From positions 124,001 through 188,000 of the forward strand of contig CACVBU010000019.1 in NCBI GenBank assembly GCA_902728285.1: 64,000 nucleotides of DNA. Reading direction: 5' to 3'. The notes beneath the pieces were generated by a model. That model was not told the DNA's origin, ran no database searches, and saw only the letters and a list, made by a program, of their open reading frames with translations. Below are positions 18,737-30,140 of the stretch, piece after piece; position 1 is the first letter of the stretch; every line of letters begins with the position of its first letter. Origin of the DNA: Clytia hemisphaerica. Its lineage: Eukaryota > Cnidaria > Hydrozoa > Leptothecata > Clytiidae. The translations under genes and the position numbers were made by a program.

Positions 18737-20574
18737 TTTAGCTGTTTGCTGAACGCAAGTCCTTTGGATGTTGGGAGGTGGCTTAAACATGATGAAATCA
18801 AAATTAAAGAGAAAAATTATCTTCAAAGTTGACTTTATCCCTCCCGGGTGACGTATCTTTTAACCATATTTTGAAAAAGATTTTTGTGGCAAAAATGATC
18901 AGAAAGCAGAAAAAGGGCGTCATTCCCAAATTACACCATACCGGCGACCAGCGACGTCCGAGACGGCTCTGCAATTAGATTTTTTTCTCGCTTCGCTCGC
19001 GTTACATTTGCCGTAGGGAATTCTTGATGTTTAGGAAAACTTTGATGTCAAGATAAGCGAAGTGAAATAATAGACATGGTAGGAGATTCGTCAGGCAGCT
19101 CGGAGGGGGGGGGTACTTAGGCAAGAAAAGGGTATGGGTATGTGCCGGCCTTAAGGGTGCCTTTTTTGAAACATGGCAGTTTGAAAAATCGGAAAATCAA
19201 ACTTCAGTCCCACTAAGAATCGGAAAAGTAGGAAAATTTCAACTTTTTTCCCCCAGAAAGATAGAAATTAGTTCCAAAAAGTGAATTAAAATTCACACAA
19301 TTTTCCCTTGTTTCTTCTCCTCTTTATTCTACTAAGGGTCCGAGGGACAGGGCCGAAAGTCAGCTCGAAACCATAGTCCCCCTGGAAGGCAGCTAGGATA
19401 CGCAGTTAAAAAAGTGTGATAGCGCAATTTTATGTTGCTTTTTATAAAATAACTTCGTCATAACTTCGATAACTTTTCAAATTCAACAATGACTTAGATT
19501 TACAGCAAAATAATTATCGACATAGATGTTTTTAAAGGTCCCTTTTTATGAAGAAAGAACTCTAGTTTTTACCGCCTTTTGAATTTATTTTTAATGTTGC
19601 TGTTGTTCTAACAAACTTGTCTTGTGATTCTTATGTTTTATTTTATATTTGTTCTTTTCTTTAACAGATTCTGTTGAAAAGATTTTTGTTTTGAAAAGAA
19701 TTCGAATGTCTCAAATCAATAAGGTCGTTAATTACATTCGAAAACATTAAACAAAAGAAAAGAGAGAAAAAAAAAGAAAAAGTCTAATCTATCAATCAAA
19801 ACAAAGTCTTTATAAAAACGGCGCGAATCTGATTCAACACATTTGTGGAGCAAGAAGCAAAAGTCATCTTTTAAAAGAACAAAACATTGCTTGCGAAAAC
19901 GAAAGTGACACACAAAAAACAAACAAACCAACAAAAAACAAACTGACATACAGACTACGGCTATTAATATATAGATGTTAGATTTAGGAAAATTCTCTAT
20001 TTCTTTCGATAGAGCCGTTGCAGAATGCTGATTCCACATAGAAAAAAAAAATTTCTCTCCTTTTAGATGGCTTAAAGTTGAATATTTTGCCTTGGTTTAA
20101 TTTATAGGGGGAAATAAAAAAGGCATGTAATTTTTTTAAATATCTTTAACAATCAGTGTCAAAATATTCCTGAAATATATAACATTCTTCAGAATTTAAG
20201 TTCGAGCGAGAATCACACCTTCAATAACCCCACTCTATTTCATTGGATAATTCAATCAAATATAATGACTTTGCTCGTAGAACCATGAAAAGGAAAAGGA
20301 AGTTTTTTTATCATAAATTAGTCCATGTTTTGGTAGAGACAACCAATAGAATTTTACTTTATCTCACTCTAATGTAAAGAAATGCAATCCATATCTACAA
20401 AATCAATAAAGTTTACATAGATGCGAGATCTCGAGTCGAGGTTTTATCGAAGATCTCATTATGTTGTACTTTTTTATTAAGTTGTACTGAATCTTTTGCT
20501 TACCTTGCTAGATGGGTTCGCATCTTTTAGAAGAATTTGGATACTCTTTTTTTTTAGGTTTCAGCCTAAAGATA
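18737..20574. other. Non-coding stretch, possibly a non-autonomous Helitron body
   Basis: No gene seen. Notable are a GC-rich patch at 18950-19015 (ctcgcttcgctcgcg) and a G run at 19104-19112. The open frames are low-complexity translations of T/A-rich DNA. Confidence 0.4.
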
Positions 20575-21610
20575 TTCTTAACATGTTCTCCCTTGTTTAC
20601 TTTGTAATAACTACCGTATTTTTTCAAATAAACGCCCTGGGCGTCTTTTTGATTTTAAGACTTTCAGGAGGGGTGTTTATTCGAGGGTATATACCATTCT
20701 ACCAAAAGTTATTTGATTCTCATAAAGTAGTTGCTTATGGGAAGAATTACTATGCTCATAATATTATACGCCTTTCCTTGTTTACTTTGTAAGAACTAAT
20801 TACCGAAGGGTAAATGACCGTCTATCAAGAGTTATTGCTTTGATTCTTATAAAGTAGTTGCTTATAAGAAAAATAAATATGCACAGATAATGCGCCGTCC
20901 CTTGTTTACTTTGTAAGAACTAATTACCGAAAGGTATATGGCCGTCTATCAAGAGTTATTGCTTTGATTCTTATAAAGTAGTTGTTTATAAGAAAAATAA
21001 ATATGCACATATTATGCTCCGTTCCTTATTTGCTTTGTAAAACCTAATAACCGAAGGGTAAATGACCGTCTATCAAGAGTTATTGCTTTGATTCTTATAA
21101 AGTAGTTGCTTATAAGAAAAATAGATATACACATATTATGCGCCATCCCTTATTTACTTTGTAAAAACTAACAACCGAAGGGTATATCACAGTCTATCAA
21201 GAGTTATTGATTTGATTCTTATAAAGTACATGCTTATAAGAAAATTGAATATGCTTATATTATGTGCCGTTCCTTGTTTACTTTGTAAAAACTAATTTCC
21301 GAAAGGTATATGGCCGTCTATCAAGAGTTATTGCTTTGATTCTTATAAAGATGATGCTTACAAGAAAAATAGTCGTATTCATTTTAGGCGCTATTCCATG
21401 TTTGCTTTGAAAGAACCAATCACCGAAAGTTAAAACTTACTGGTTGAATAGTTATAGATCATGATGCTTAAAAGAAAAATAATTATTTTCATTTAAGGCC
21501 CTATTCTATTCCATTCAAAAGTTATGGATATTTTTCTTATAAAGTTGATGCTTAGAAGATATTACTTCTTGTATTTGATAGATATTAGCTAAAATACTTA
21601 AGTCTTAAAA
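20575..21610 (+). repeat. ~122-bp minisatellite, plus orientation
   Basis: About eight units, each containing ccttgtttactttgtaagaa, taccgaagggtaaatgaccg, tatcaagagttattgctttg and attcttataaagtagttgc. The first unit is interrupted at 20613-20690 by a ~78-base palindromic insert with aataaacgccc and gggtgtttatt ends. The last two units are more diverged. The array is related in inverted orientation to 18390-18700. Confidence 0.9.
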
Positions 21611-21660
21611 GTAATGGTAAAATCTATCAAGGGGGTACCATTGATTTTAAAGATCGTGTT

Positions 21661-21783
21661 TTACATATCTGCGCAGAAATTTAATTACATATCTGCGCAG
21701 CACGAAATTACATAGTTGCGCAAAATAATTACATATTTGCGCAGAAATTACATATCTGCGCAAAATAACTACATATCTGCGCA
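21661..21783 (+). repeat. Short array of ACATATCTGCGCA motifs
   Basis: Six copies of ACATATCTGCGCA (two with one change) spaced 19-24 bases apart, separated by A-rich joints. The core TGCGCA is palindromic. It follows directly after the 122-bp minisatellite. Confidence 0.85.
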
Positions 21784-22534
21784 CAACAACCCCTTTTTTG
21801 TTTCTTAGTATTTGTGTGCAAGTTTTTGCTATTTTTCTATGTTTGTTTGCACTGCGGGTCGGTTCAGGGTTATGGAATCTGGGGGAGGCTGAGTGTTGGA
21901 TGTTCTTAAAACATGTTTAAAGTTGCTGCACCTGTTGTGCAAGTCCCCTGACTCCAGATTGCATTGGTTGGGTTTTTGAGTGGTTTTTGGTGTTTGTGTT
22001 TATGTGATTGCTGTTTTGTTTTTCTGCTTGGCTTCATAAACTTTATGTCTAATGGTTTGTTGGTTCAATTTCGCATAAAATTCTCATTTCTTGACAGGAT
22101 GTTTGATTGGTTTTTATGTTTCATTTTATTTTATTTAGTATTTTCAACGCTTTCTCTCCTTGAGGTCAGATCTCTGATCTTCACCATATGTACGAATACT
22201 TCCCAAATATTTTCTAGGTGCCGTTCGAGCGCTGCCATGAAAATAGGGAGAGTGTTTATAGGGACACATTGTTTAAAAAGGGGGAATGAAAGTTTTCTAT
22301 TACTGATTCAATTAAAGAATTAAATACAAACAATACTAAAATATTTTTCTCAACTGTAAATTTATAAGACAGGTAATGAATAATTGAAAAAATCAGCTTT
22401 TTATAAGAATATCTTAGACCTGATTTTAGAAAATGGCCAAAACCAAATACTGTTTTCAACGATGAGTTCTCCGAGTTCCCATATAAAAAATATTTCTTTC
22501 AAATTTTTACACTCGAACTGCAATTAATCTGATC
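21784..22534. other. Non-coding, T/G-rich stretch
   Basis: No gene seen. The long open frame at 21964-22323 is a translation of T- and G-rich sequence (Phe/Leu/Cys-rich) and has no conserved features. Confidence 0.4.
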
Positions 22535-22662
22535 ATGATTCTAGGGCAGTTTTAGCAGAATTCGTGATTCTAGGGCATTTCTAACAGGACTCGTGATTCT
22601 AGGGCAATTTTAGCAGGACTCGTGATTCTAGGGCATTTTTAGTTGGATTCGTGATTCTGCTA
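22535..22662. repeat. ~33-bp tandem repeat
   Basis: Four to five units of ctcgtgattctagggcattt plus ttagcagga. No coding role is evident. Confidence 0.85.
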
Positions 22663-23580
22663 GATAAATATAGACTTTTTTGAACCTATGGATGCATCAA
22701 TTTTGAAGAAGAAGAAATGATAAAATTTGACAAATAGTTTACCCAATTTCGTGAAGATTAAGTAATATGAATGAATTTCACTTAAAACAATACAATACAA
22801 TGCATACCATACATGATGATTTATATAAGGATTTGATTATTTACTATTTATCTATTTCCTAGTTTGTACTTACAGACTGTACAAAGTATGTAATACCTGT
22901 AATAATTTGAAATTACTCATTATGATTTGATTTTCTTTCATTTAAAAAATACTTCTTATACTCTTACAAGCAAGTTGATAAGAATTATCTTACATTACAA
23001 AATATTTACATATGACTTGAAAATATAAAAACAAAAAGGCAACTGATTTAAGACACCCACTCGAGTCTATGGCGATACGATTTTATACTGTGGAAAATAG
23101 AAACAAAACAGACTCTTTTAATAAAATGTAAGAATTAGCCTTGCATGATCAAACCAGGAGACATATCTTACTTCATTAGGATTAGTAAGTATTGAACTCC
23201 TTTGTAGAATTGAAAGGAGCAATAAAATATATACATGAGCTTTTTTGGAACCAAGGACACTGATATTCGGAAAAGTTGTATTATATTGCATTCAGGATTT
23301 TGGTATGGAATGGAACTGGGGATTGGAAAGTTGCGTTTGAGTATTTATAGGATTATATGTTTGAATGGCTCAGCGTGGAAAGAATGACATGACTTCAATC
23401 AATTGGATTTCATGTTCTGGTTATGATAAAATGAAATTCGGTTATTAATGGAAAGCTCCGCATGTTGAGAAGAAAAGGAAAAAGTCTATTATGGAATTAA
23501 ATATACTAATAGTTGAACATGCGCAACGCACTGGGCTCAACTTCAGTGGCTTCAAACTATTCATAGATCCAATTGTAGAC
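22663..23580. other. AT-rich stretch, nothing recognised
   Basis: No gene, no clear repeat. Confidence 0.4.
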
Positions 23581-23860
23581 CCCCAGATATTCACCCAAGG
23601 AACAAGTGTGCCAAATTTCAGCCAAATCAGACCATTTTTGAAGTCTCCAGGCTGCCCCAAAGTTTTAGCCTCGATTTGACAAAAAACTCGTCCCCAGGCC
23701 CCAAAAATCGAAATTTTCAAAAAATAAAAAACATCCCCAGATATTCACCCAAGGAACAAGTGTGCCAAATTTCGGCCAAACCCAACCATTTTTGAAGTCT
23801 CCAGGCTGCCCTAAAGTTTTTGTGACCGACAGACACACACACAGACAGACATCGTCAGAT
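23581..23860. repeat. 153-bp duplicated segment with (CA/GA)n tail
   Basis: ccccagatattcacccaagg through aagtctccaggctgcc occurs at 23581 and again at 23735. The second copy runs into gaccgacagacacacacaca, a simple tail seen at the 3' ends of invertebrate retroposons. It may be a dimeric retroposon end. Confidence 0.7.
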
Positions 23861-24540
23861 TGTAGCTCAACTGAAGTTGAGAATGGAGAAGAAATTGTAT
23901 TAATTGTTGAAGTACAAACCCATCATTTCGGCAAAGACATGAGTAAACTTGACTCTTAATAGTTCTGTTCGGAGAGTTTTAAGATCACTAGAATAATCAC
24001 AGAACCTTTGAAATACATCTTTTGCCAGTTCAAATGATCAGATTTGGTTTTGTAATCTAAATCAACTGTATCACTTCCATTAGAAGATTAGAAAACCTTC
24101 AATACTGTCTTTTCGTTGGATCGCAAAAATGACATAAATCGATTTCTATTTGACGTGCTGATTTTGGGCTATCGAGAGCATGATCAAAATATTCTTCAAT
24201 AGAGCTGTTATCTACCGTAATATAACCAATCTGCCTGAGATCACCAGGAACGAGACAAGCAACAAAGTAAACTAAAAAATTTAACCTTCCATCCTTAATA
24301 AGTTGTATATCGCCTACAAATGATACTTACTGGGGGATCTTTGAGTCCATCGAAATAAAACCAATCTGGTGAATTACAACGAAAATAATTAACATAGTTA
24401 AGTTTGTCTTCGCCTGCCTCTTTGATGGTCATAAGAACTAGTGCGAATGTAAATGATTTTTTTCAAAATATTAAACTCAATCAAGAGTGGAATTTCATCG
24501 ACTGATTTTATACATTCAGCGGAAATAACAATGAAAGAAG

Positions 24541-24843
24541 GGTTATATCTTATCGTGGTTGTGAGATTACCTTGAAAGCACTCTGAACAAGCCGCTGAGG
24601 TTATGTTAAGCGCCTTGATGATTCTATTATTCAAAGGAAGACTACCTTTGTGAACCTTCAAAGTTTGTCTCTGAATTCTCCGTTCAGAGTCAGGGTTATA
24701 TCTTATCGTGGTTGTGAGATTACCTTGAAAGCACTCTGAACAAGCCGCTGAGGTTATGTTAAGCGCCTTGATGATTCTATTATTCAAAGGAAGACTACCT
24801 TTGTGAACCTTCAAAGTTTGTCTCTGAATTCTCCGTTCAGAGT
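24541..24843 (-). repeat. 153-bp in-frame tandem duplication inside the peptidase gene
   Basis: 24541-24693 and 24694-24843 are essentially identical. The unit is 51 codons, so the frame is kept and the block beginning SERRIQRQTLKVHKGSLPLN is read twice. It carries the CSECF cysteines, duplicating that motif. Confidence 0.9.
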
Positions 24844-25280
24844 TACAAAATCCATTGCAAGATTTCAAATCACCAAAGCTCGCTACTTGTGTTTCTGACC
24901 ATGGTTTGAAAAAACTCTTTGTTTCGTTGCGGTCAAAGGAGATATGTTCATGCATGTAGATGTCTCTACCTGAAAAAGTGAACCATTCTGATTTGCCATA
25001 ATCAGGACCCCTTTTATAACGTTTAAAAACTTCTATTAATGAGCCATCGGGTAGCTCATCAAGGAATGTCTGAAGTTTTTGACTGGACTCAATAGTCGCC
25101 ATCAACCAAAACAGTGGCCCGTCAACAGTACCAGTGTTTTTCAATTTCCGTCCATAGTCACCTCCGCCCCTTTTAAGAAAATCAATTTGGAAAAATAGAC
25201 GAGCAGCCACATAGTGAGCTTGTCCAAGTTGACCTAAAACCACATACTTTTCTGACTTCTTACCAGTACTAGGAACGACA

Positions 25281-25842
25281 TAGCCTGGGAATCAAAGCGT
25301 TAAACTTTTTTCACAGTTTAGTTTATGATATTTTTGCTGCTGGTTTAACGCTTGGCGCAGGTAGCTCGCCTGCAGGGAGATTTTTCCCTGCAATGCAGGT
25401 TCGGCCTGATTGGCCAGCTTTCGGCGTATTACTTAGCAGTACTTTTGCGCGCATTTTGATTATTTTGATGCACGCGCATAATTTATGGAAAAGCTGACTC
25501 TGCAGAAAAAAGGAAAGCAAATGATAATGAAAACATAGATTCATTTCAAAACAAAATGGCTGTTGGCTGGAAGTCTAAATACATGTGGCTGATGTTTTTA
25601 TTTGGATTTTAGTAGCTTTGAAAGTCTTTATAGATTGTGGAGGAGTTTTATGGTAAGTTGATTATGTGTGTTTGCCTGGGTTTCCAAAGTTCAGAAACTC
25701 TGTCAACAAGGGTTCACACACAGACTGTTTATAACATTCTGTGTCAGACTAATCTACCTGCACCAAGCTCTATAATTTTAGAACTTTGTGAGGTGAGGTA
25801 TTTTTTGTTTTTTCTAAAATTATGAGCTTGGATTCCCAGGCT
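25281..25842. mobile_element. TIR element with 10-bp target duplication (MULE-like MITE)
   Basis: 562 bases bounded by inverted ends AGCCTGGGAATC/GATTCCCAGGCT and by direct copies of AGGAACGACA (25271-25280 and 25843-25852). A 9-11 bp target duplication is typical of Mutator-like elements. It has no coding capacity; an inner GC-richer block at 25340-25440 includes a near-palindrome around cctgcagggaga. It interrupts the OTU domain; deleting it with one duplication copy makes the OTU frame continuous. Confidence 0.88.
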
Positions 25843-26290
25843 AGGAACGACAATTCTATTACCGCCATAACTAACATAGTCCGAATTTACAATCTCAATT
25901 GTGACTGACAGAGCATCAGATGCTGCTTGGATGGCCATGTTATCGGCCCATGTTTTATTAGTCTCCAAAGATTGAACAACTTCATCCATGGTTTGGCCAT
26001 CATAAATGAATTGTTCAAAATATTGACGCCTTTTATTCACTTCATTTGCTGATTTATCCCTCAATTCAAAAGCTTCCCTAATCGTACCATACATTCCCAG
26101 TGCCAGAGCATAGAAAAAGCAGTTACCATCTGGAGGGACATCTGTCACCTTAGTTTCTTTCTCTCGTGATTATTTTTATACTTTCCATGGATGCCGTTTC
26201 GATTTCAAATTGTTCTTCACTCCTTCTTAGGAATTCCTGTAGGTCTTGTTGTTGTTGGGAAGTGATTTCGAGTTCATTTTCAGTCTTGAA

Positions 26291-27409
26291 TCACGACTTT
26301 CAGCTAAAATAAAAGTTTTGTCGTCGGTTGTTTGTTACGTCTTTGATCTACATCCTTTGCATGTGATTTTCCCCTCTGAATCTGATATTAATCTTTCACA
26401 TTCATCGTAATAAATTGATTAAAGGCTCCCCACACTCCATGAAACTAGCGATACCTTCCAGAATCTCCCTTTCCTTTTTAACCTTTAAACACACTGGATC
26501 TTTGCCATTTGAGAGTAGCTCCGAGAAACAGATTGAATATGTGCCATGGTGCTTAAGGAACATCCATAACTTTAAGTGTAATTTCTTTACCAGGAGAGCT
26601 AATAAATCGACGGAGTGATCTCAAAAAAGGGATTGGATATGAAAGACGTTTCTTTCTAGGGTTAAAATGACTTTTTTACCTCGCTCTGGGGAACTGTTTA
26701 CTTTGACTTTGGATAACTACTGCTAATCACTACCCAGTGGTAACTTTTAGAGTTGCAATTCAATATTTGGAGAAACTCTCTATCTATATATCTATATATT
26801 TAAGTAGTAACAAAACATACATATTCGTTCTCCCTACATATAAAAACACTTAACAAAATGTTTGGTTCTTTATTCAAAAATAATTTATAATATAAAATTC
26901 CTAAAGAAAAAGCTCATATCAAACCGAGGATAAGTAGTAAAGTTGAGAATATTGACACAAAGCTTAACATAATGGCTTGGTGCTGAGAATACCAAAATGT
27001 GAAGGCAGGGCGGTATTGAAATTAAGTTGAATCCTCAAGCTGAAAATGTAAATTGATGGTGATGAGAAGTTCAAGTCATAAAAAATAAATACTAAATGAG
27101 TTAAATAAATTAGATAAATAGCTATAAACATTTTAAATATTTTTTATGGTTTCAGAGAGAAAGACTTCAAAATGAGTGATGTAAGAAAGAGTAAGGTGAA
27201 CAAAGGCAAAGAATTTAAAATTAGTGAGAATAAAAACATGGGTGGAGGCTAACCTAAACTTGCAACAAAATAGGAAGTTTCATTAGCTTCATGCAAAATA
27301 AAAAGGTAAGATAAATTAAATAAATGAAAATATATGTAATTAAATCACTAAAAGTTAGAAATGCTAGAAATTATACTAGAAATTATAAAATAAAAAATAA
27401 AATATAAAT
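26291..27409. other. AT-rich stretch, nothing recognised
   Basis: No gene seen. Upstream parts of the peptidase gene may lie near 26290-26330 (acceptor-like ttttattttag on the minus strand). Confidence 0.4.
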
Positions 27410-28605
27410 TTGACGTCAATCAGAAAGGTTGTGCTCTTCGTTTTTTCAAAAAATTGGAGAATTTTTAATAAAATTACAAAAAATGGAAAAAACAACCAAA
27501 TTTCGACAAATTTCGGCATCACCTGACAAGAACCTGACCCTTGATGAAGATGAGATTGACAACAACCGTTGTACGGAGCATAATTGCATTAAAGATAATG
27601 AAAAAATGAAGATTCAATGCCATAAATGTCAAAGAATGCTACATTATGCCTGCACTGGACTACCATCATACCAGCTGAATATGTTTTTGAATAAAGGTTA
27701 CAGAAAATACCAATGCATAACTTGTTGTTCTCCGGCAAAAGACCTCAGCATAAAAATCCATCATCAAGCAGAAAGAATAGAATGCTGTACACACAGCTAT
27801 AAAAAAATTGACGCATGTGAAACCATAATACACCATAAAAGTGAGAATGAAAAGAGACTTAACACCGTGGTCAAGGACTTACAGGCAAAATGTCAGGAAT
27901 ACCTAAAAGACAAAAATCAAGTAGCTGATCTAATCCAGAGCCAATTTTCCGTCCTGGAAAAGAAGCTATCCACCAAAATTGAAGAGACAGTGAATGCTAA
28001 GATTTCGAAAGTTCAAGTGGCTAAAGAACCAAAAAGTTTTGCCAACGCTGCGAAAGTAAATAGTTCGTTGAACCTAAACAACATGAAGCAGTTACTCAGA
28101 AGGGAGAAAGTCGAAGAACAAATCGAAGACCAAAGAAAGCTGTCAATAGACGCAAACATCATCATCCACGGGTGAGTGAAAAAGAAAATGAAGAAGATAT
28201 CGATTTCGTAAACGAACTTTTGAACGACGTCAACCTAAAAAATCAACCAACCTTCGTCTCTCGAGTTGGAAAACAATCAAATGGTGTGCGTCCAATCAAA
28301 GTCGCCTTCAAAGACAGCCATATAAAGTACCGCTTCATGAAGAAGTTGACTGAACTAAGACAGCACGAGAAGTACGTAAAATTGAGCATCACCGACGATT
28401 TAACGAAAATGGAGAGAGAGCAAATCAAAGAATGGAAAAGAAGAGCAGACGAGATGAATAAAGCCAAGTCAAATGAAGATTTTAATTGGAGGGTGCGGGG
28501 AAGTCCTCGTGACAAACTGTACCTAAAAAAGATTTTTTGTACAAGATCGGTTTAGAGGCCCTCGTGTGCCTGGACTGTAATTCTTTAATAAATAAATAAA
28601 TAAAT
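27410..28605 (+). mobile_element. Free-standing PHD/coiled-coil/RRM-like retroposon
   Basis: It begins ttgacgtcaat, like the copy nested in the Helitron, and ends in aataaataaataaataaatt. TAAATT occurs at both edges and may be the target duplication. The ORF starts at the ATG at 27483. The protein carries a C4HC3 PHD-type finger (CTEHNC, CHKCQRMLHYAC, YQCITC), a coiled coil (~residues 110-190), then NIIIHG, where a 1-base shift at ~28172 moves the frame. It continues with the RRM-like part (RVGKQSNGVRPIKVAF) and the C-terminal motif WRVRGSPRDKLYLKKIF, stopping at 28555. The 3' UTR shares ggtttagaggccc with the other copy. Confidence 0.87.
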
Positions 28606-30024
28606 TACTGCTTGTGTTAAGTAAGAGTTAATTGGAAAAGGCTTCAAGAACGTAAATTTACATTACTCCGCAACCTCATTTATCAATATCATTTGAACAC
28701 TCTTTGATAATACGTCATTTCTGAAAATATGGTCCAAAAATTCCTAAAATTGAAGAAGATATCGCGAAAAAGATGATTTTAAAGATCTCTGAAAAGTCAT
28801 TCAGGTACATTCTAAAAAAAACTGAAGTAACAGCTACCTTTTGCCATTCAAAAGTATTTCAAAAGGATGCTTATTGCTTCAAAATTGATTTTCGTTCTTA
28901 TTTTTTTAGTTTTTTTTCATCACCTGTGGGCCTGTCTGGTTCACAGTGAACCAATCGAACTGGCGCTCCCTGACCGGTGATTTCGCTGAAATTCCTAGAG
29001 GTATGTTTTCCCTTTAGAATTTTCACGAGCTTAAGAACTTGTTTGATTAATATGGCTTCTAATTATTTTAGATAAAAATCGGAAGATTTGCTGCAAATTT
29101 TGTTCGAAGTTTATTTTTTCATTAGAAAAAATCCTCTTTTCCTTCATTGGTGTATCATTTATCATTCCCCTTTCATGCATTGGAAGAGATCTAGTCCAAT
29201 AGGTTAATAAAGGCAAGAGGAATGAGTAAAAAAGGTCTAATATTTTGACGCTACTTAAAAAGTTTAAAATGTCACTTCACCTCCTCCTTGCATTAAATTA
29301 AATCTTTCTTTAATAGCCTGGGATACCCTATATCTTTCGATTCTATAGGCTGCTTTTATTATTTTAGGTAAATTAATTGTGTTTGTTTAACAATTTACAG
29401 GCGAACTGTACAGCATATAGAATAAATCTAACCATCAGACGCGAGTCAATTTCTGGACTTTACAGGTAATTCACATGATTGAATGATACAGTGCGGGTCA
29501 ATCATATTGGATCTTTGAAGGTCTTTTGTGGAGTGTTATCACTTTTTTTAGGATTTGAAACTAGATATGACTTGTTTGAAACTTTTTTGAGAGGAGATCC
29601 ACGAATAAGGCCTGACAAAACTTTTTATTGTCAATAGAGTGACTTTACAGGCAAAAACACTGACGATTTTTCAAAGTCAAATCAAAAAGTGATCGGATAG
29701 AGAATGAATTCTAAGAAAGAAAACACAAATAAAGATGGCTATTTGAAGTTTGAAAATTCTGTCGGGTATAGTTTTGAGTTCATCTTACTCTTTCTGGTTT
29801 GGCCGTCGTCTAATAAGGATCGATATTGTACGAATTAGCCAATCAAAAAGGGACTTAAGTTTACAAGGTTCGAGTGCTATGGAATCATTCGACCCCAGAT
29901 AAGAAACATCTGCTAGGGTTAACAGGTGTATTTTGATTATTTTCTCTAAGCTCTTAGAACAAGTACATATATTTAATATCGAATTGATCCCTCGATAACG
30001 CAGTGTACCATTCCAATTTTATAG
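28606..30024. other. Non-coding stretch, nothing recognised
   Basis: AT-rich sequence with no gene and no strong repeat. Confidence 0.4.
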
Positions 30025-30140
30025 GACGTACAAAGACAGGAAGCAAAATGAGCGAAAAGAGCGAAACAAGCGAACGAGAACATGGGCGAAAAATTGGCAG
30101 GAGAAGCGAGCGACAAAGTCACCTCACAAACATAGAGCAA
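30025..30140 (+). CDS. Possible exon, charged/Ser-Arg peptide
   Basis: A 116-base segment with an acceptor-like ccaattttatag before it and a donor gtaagg after it. It is open throughout and reads SKMSEKSETSEREHGRKIG and onwards, a Glu/Arg/Ser-rich peptide. I found no partner exon, so this is only a candidate. Confidence 0.25.

Larger units (their letters stand above)
24099..26290 (-). pseudogene. OTU plus USP-like peptidase gene, broken and interrupted
   Basis: Minus strand. The OTU Cys box is VPPDGNCFFYALALGMYGT (at ~26140-26085); WADNMAIQAASDALSVTIEI follows, and the OTU His block VLGQLGQAHYVAARLFF lies at ~25245-25195 beyond an inserted element (25281-25842). After a middle region (DELPDGSLIEVF) comes a USP-like part: CSECFQGNLTTTIRYNP (~24600-24550), then PSFIVISAECI, and in another frame NYFRCNSPDWFYFDGLKDPP (~24385-24333), ending at a gtaagt donor (24330). 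A probable last exon (24271-24099, after tttttag) encodes VACLVPGDLRQIGYITVDN and ends in TGA. Frame shifts occur near 26155, 24440 and at the last junction. In the USP His position Asn (NYV) replaces the expected His. OTU and USP domains cleave ubiquitin; this combination and the decay suggest a transposon-encoded or duplicated gene. I do not recognise the family. Confidence 0.6.

Noticed and set aside
21964-22323. 119-residue membrane-like ORF
   Set aside because: Phe/Leu/Cys-rich translation of T/G-rich DNA with no splice partners or recognisable domain.
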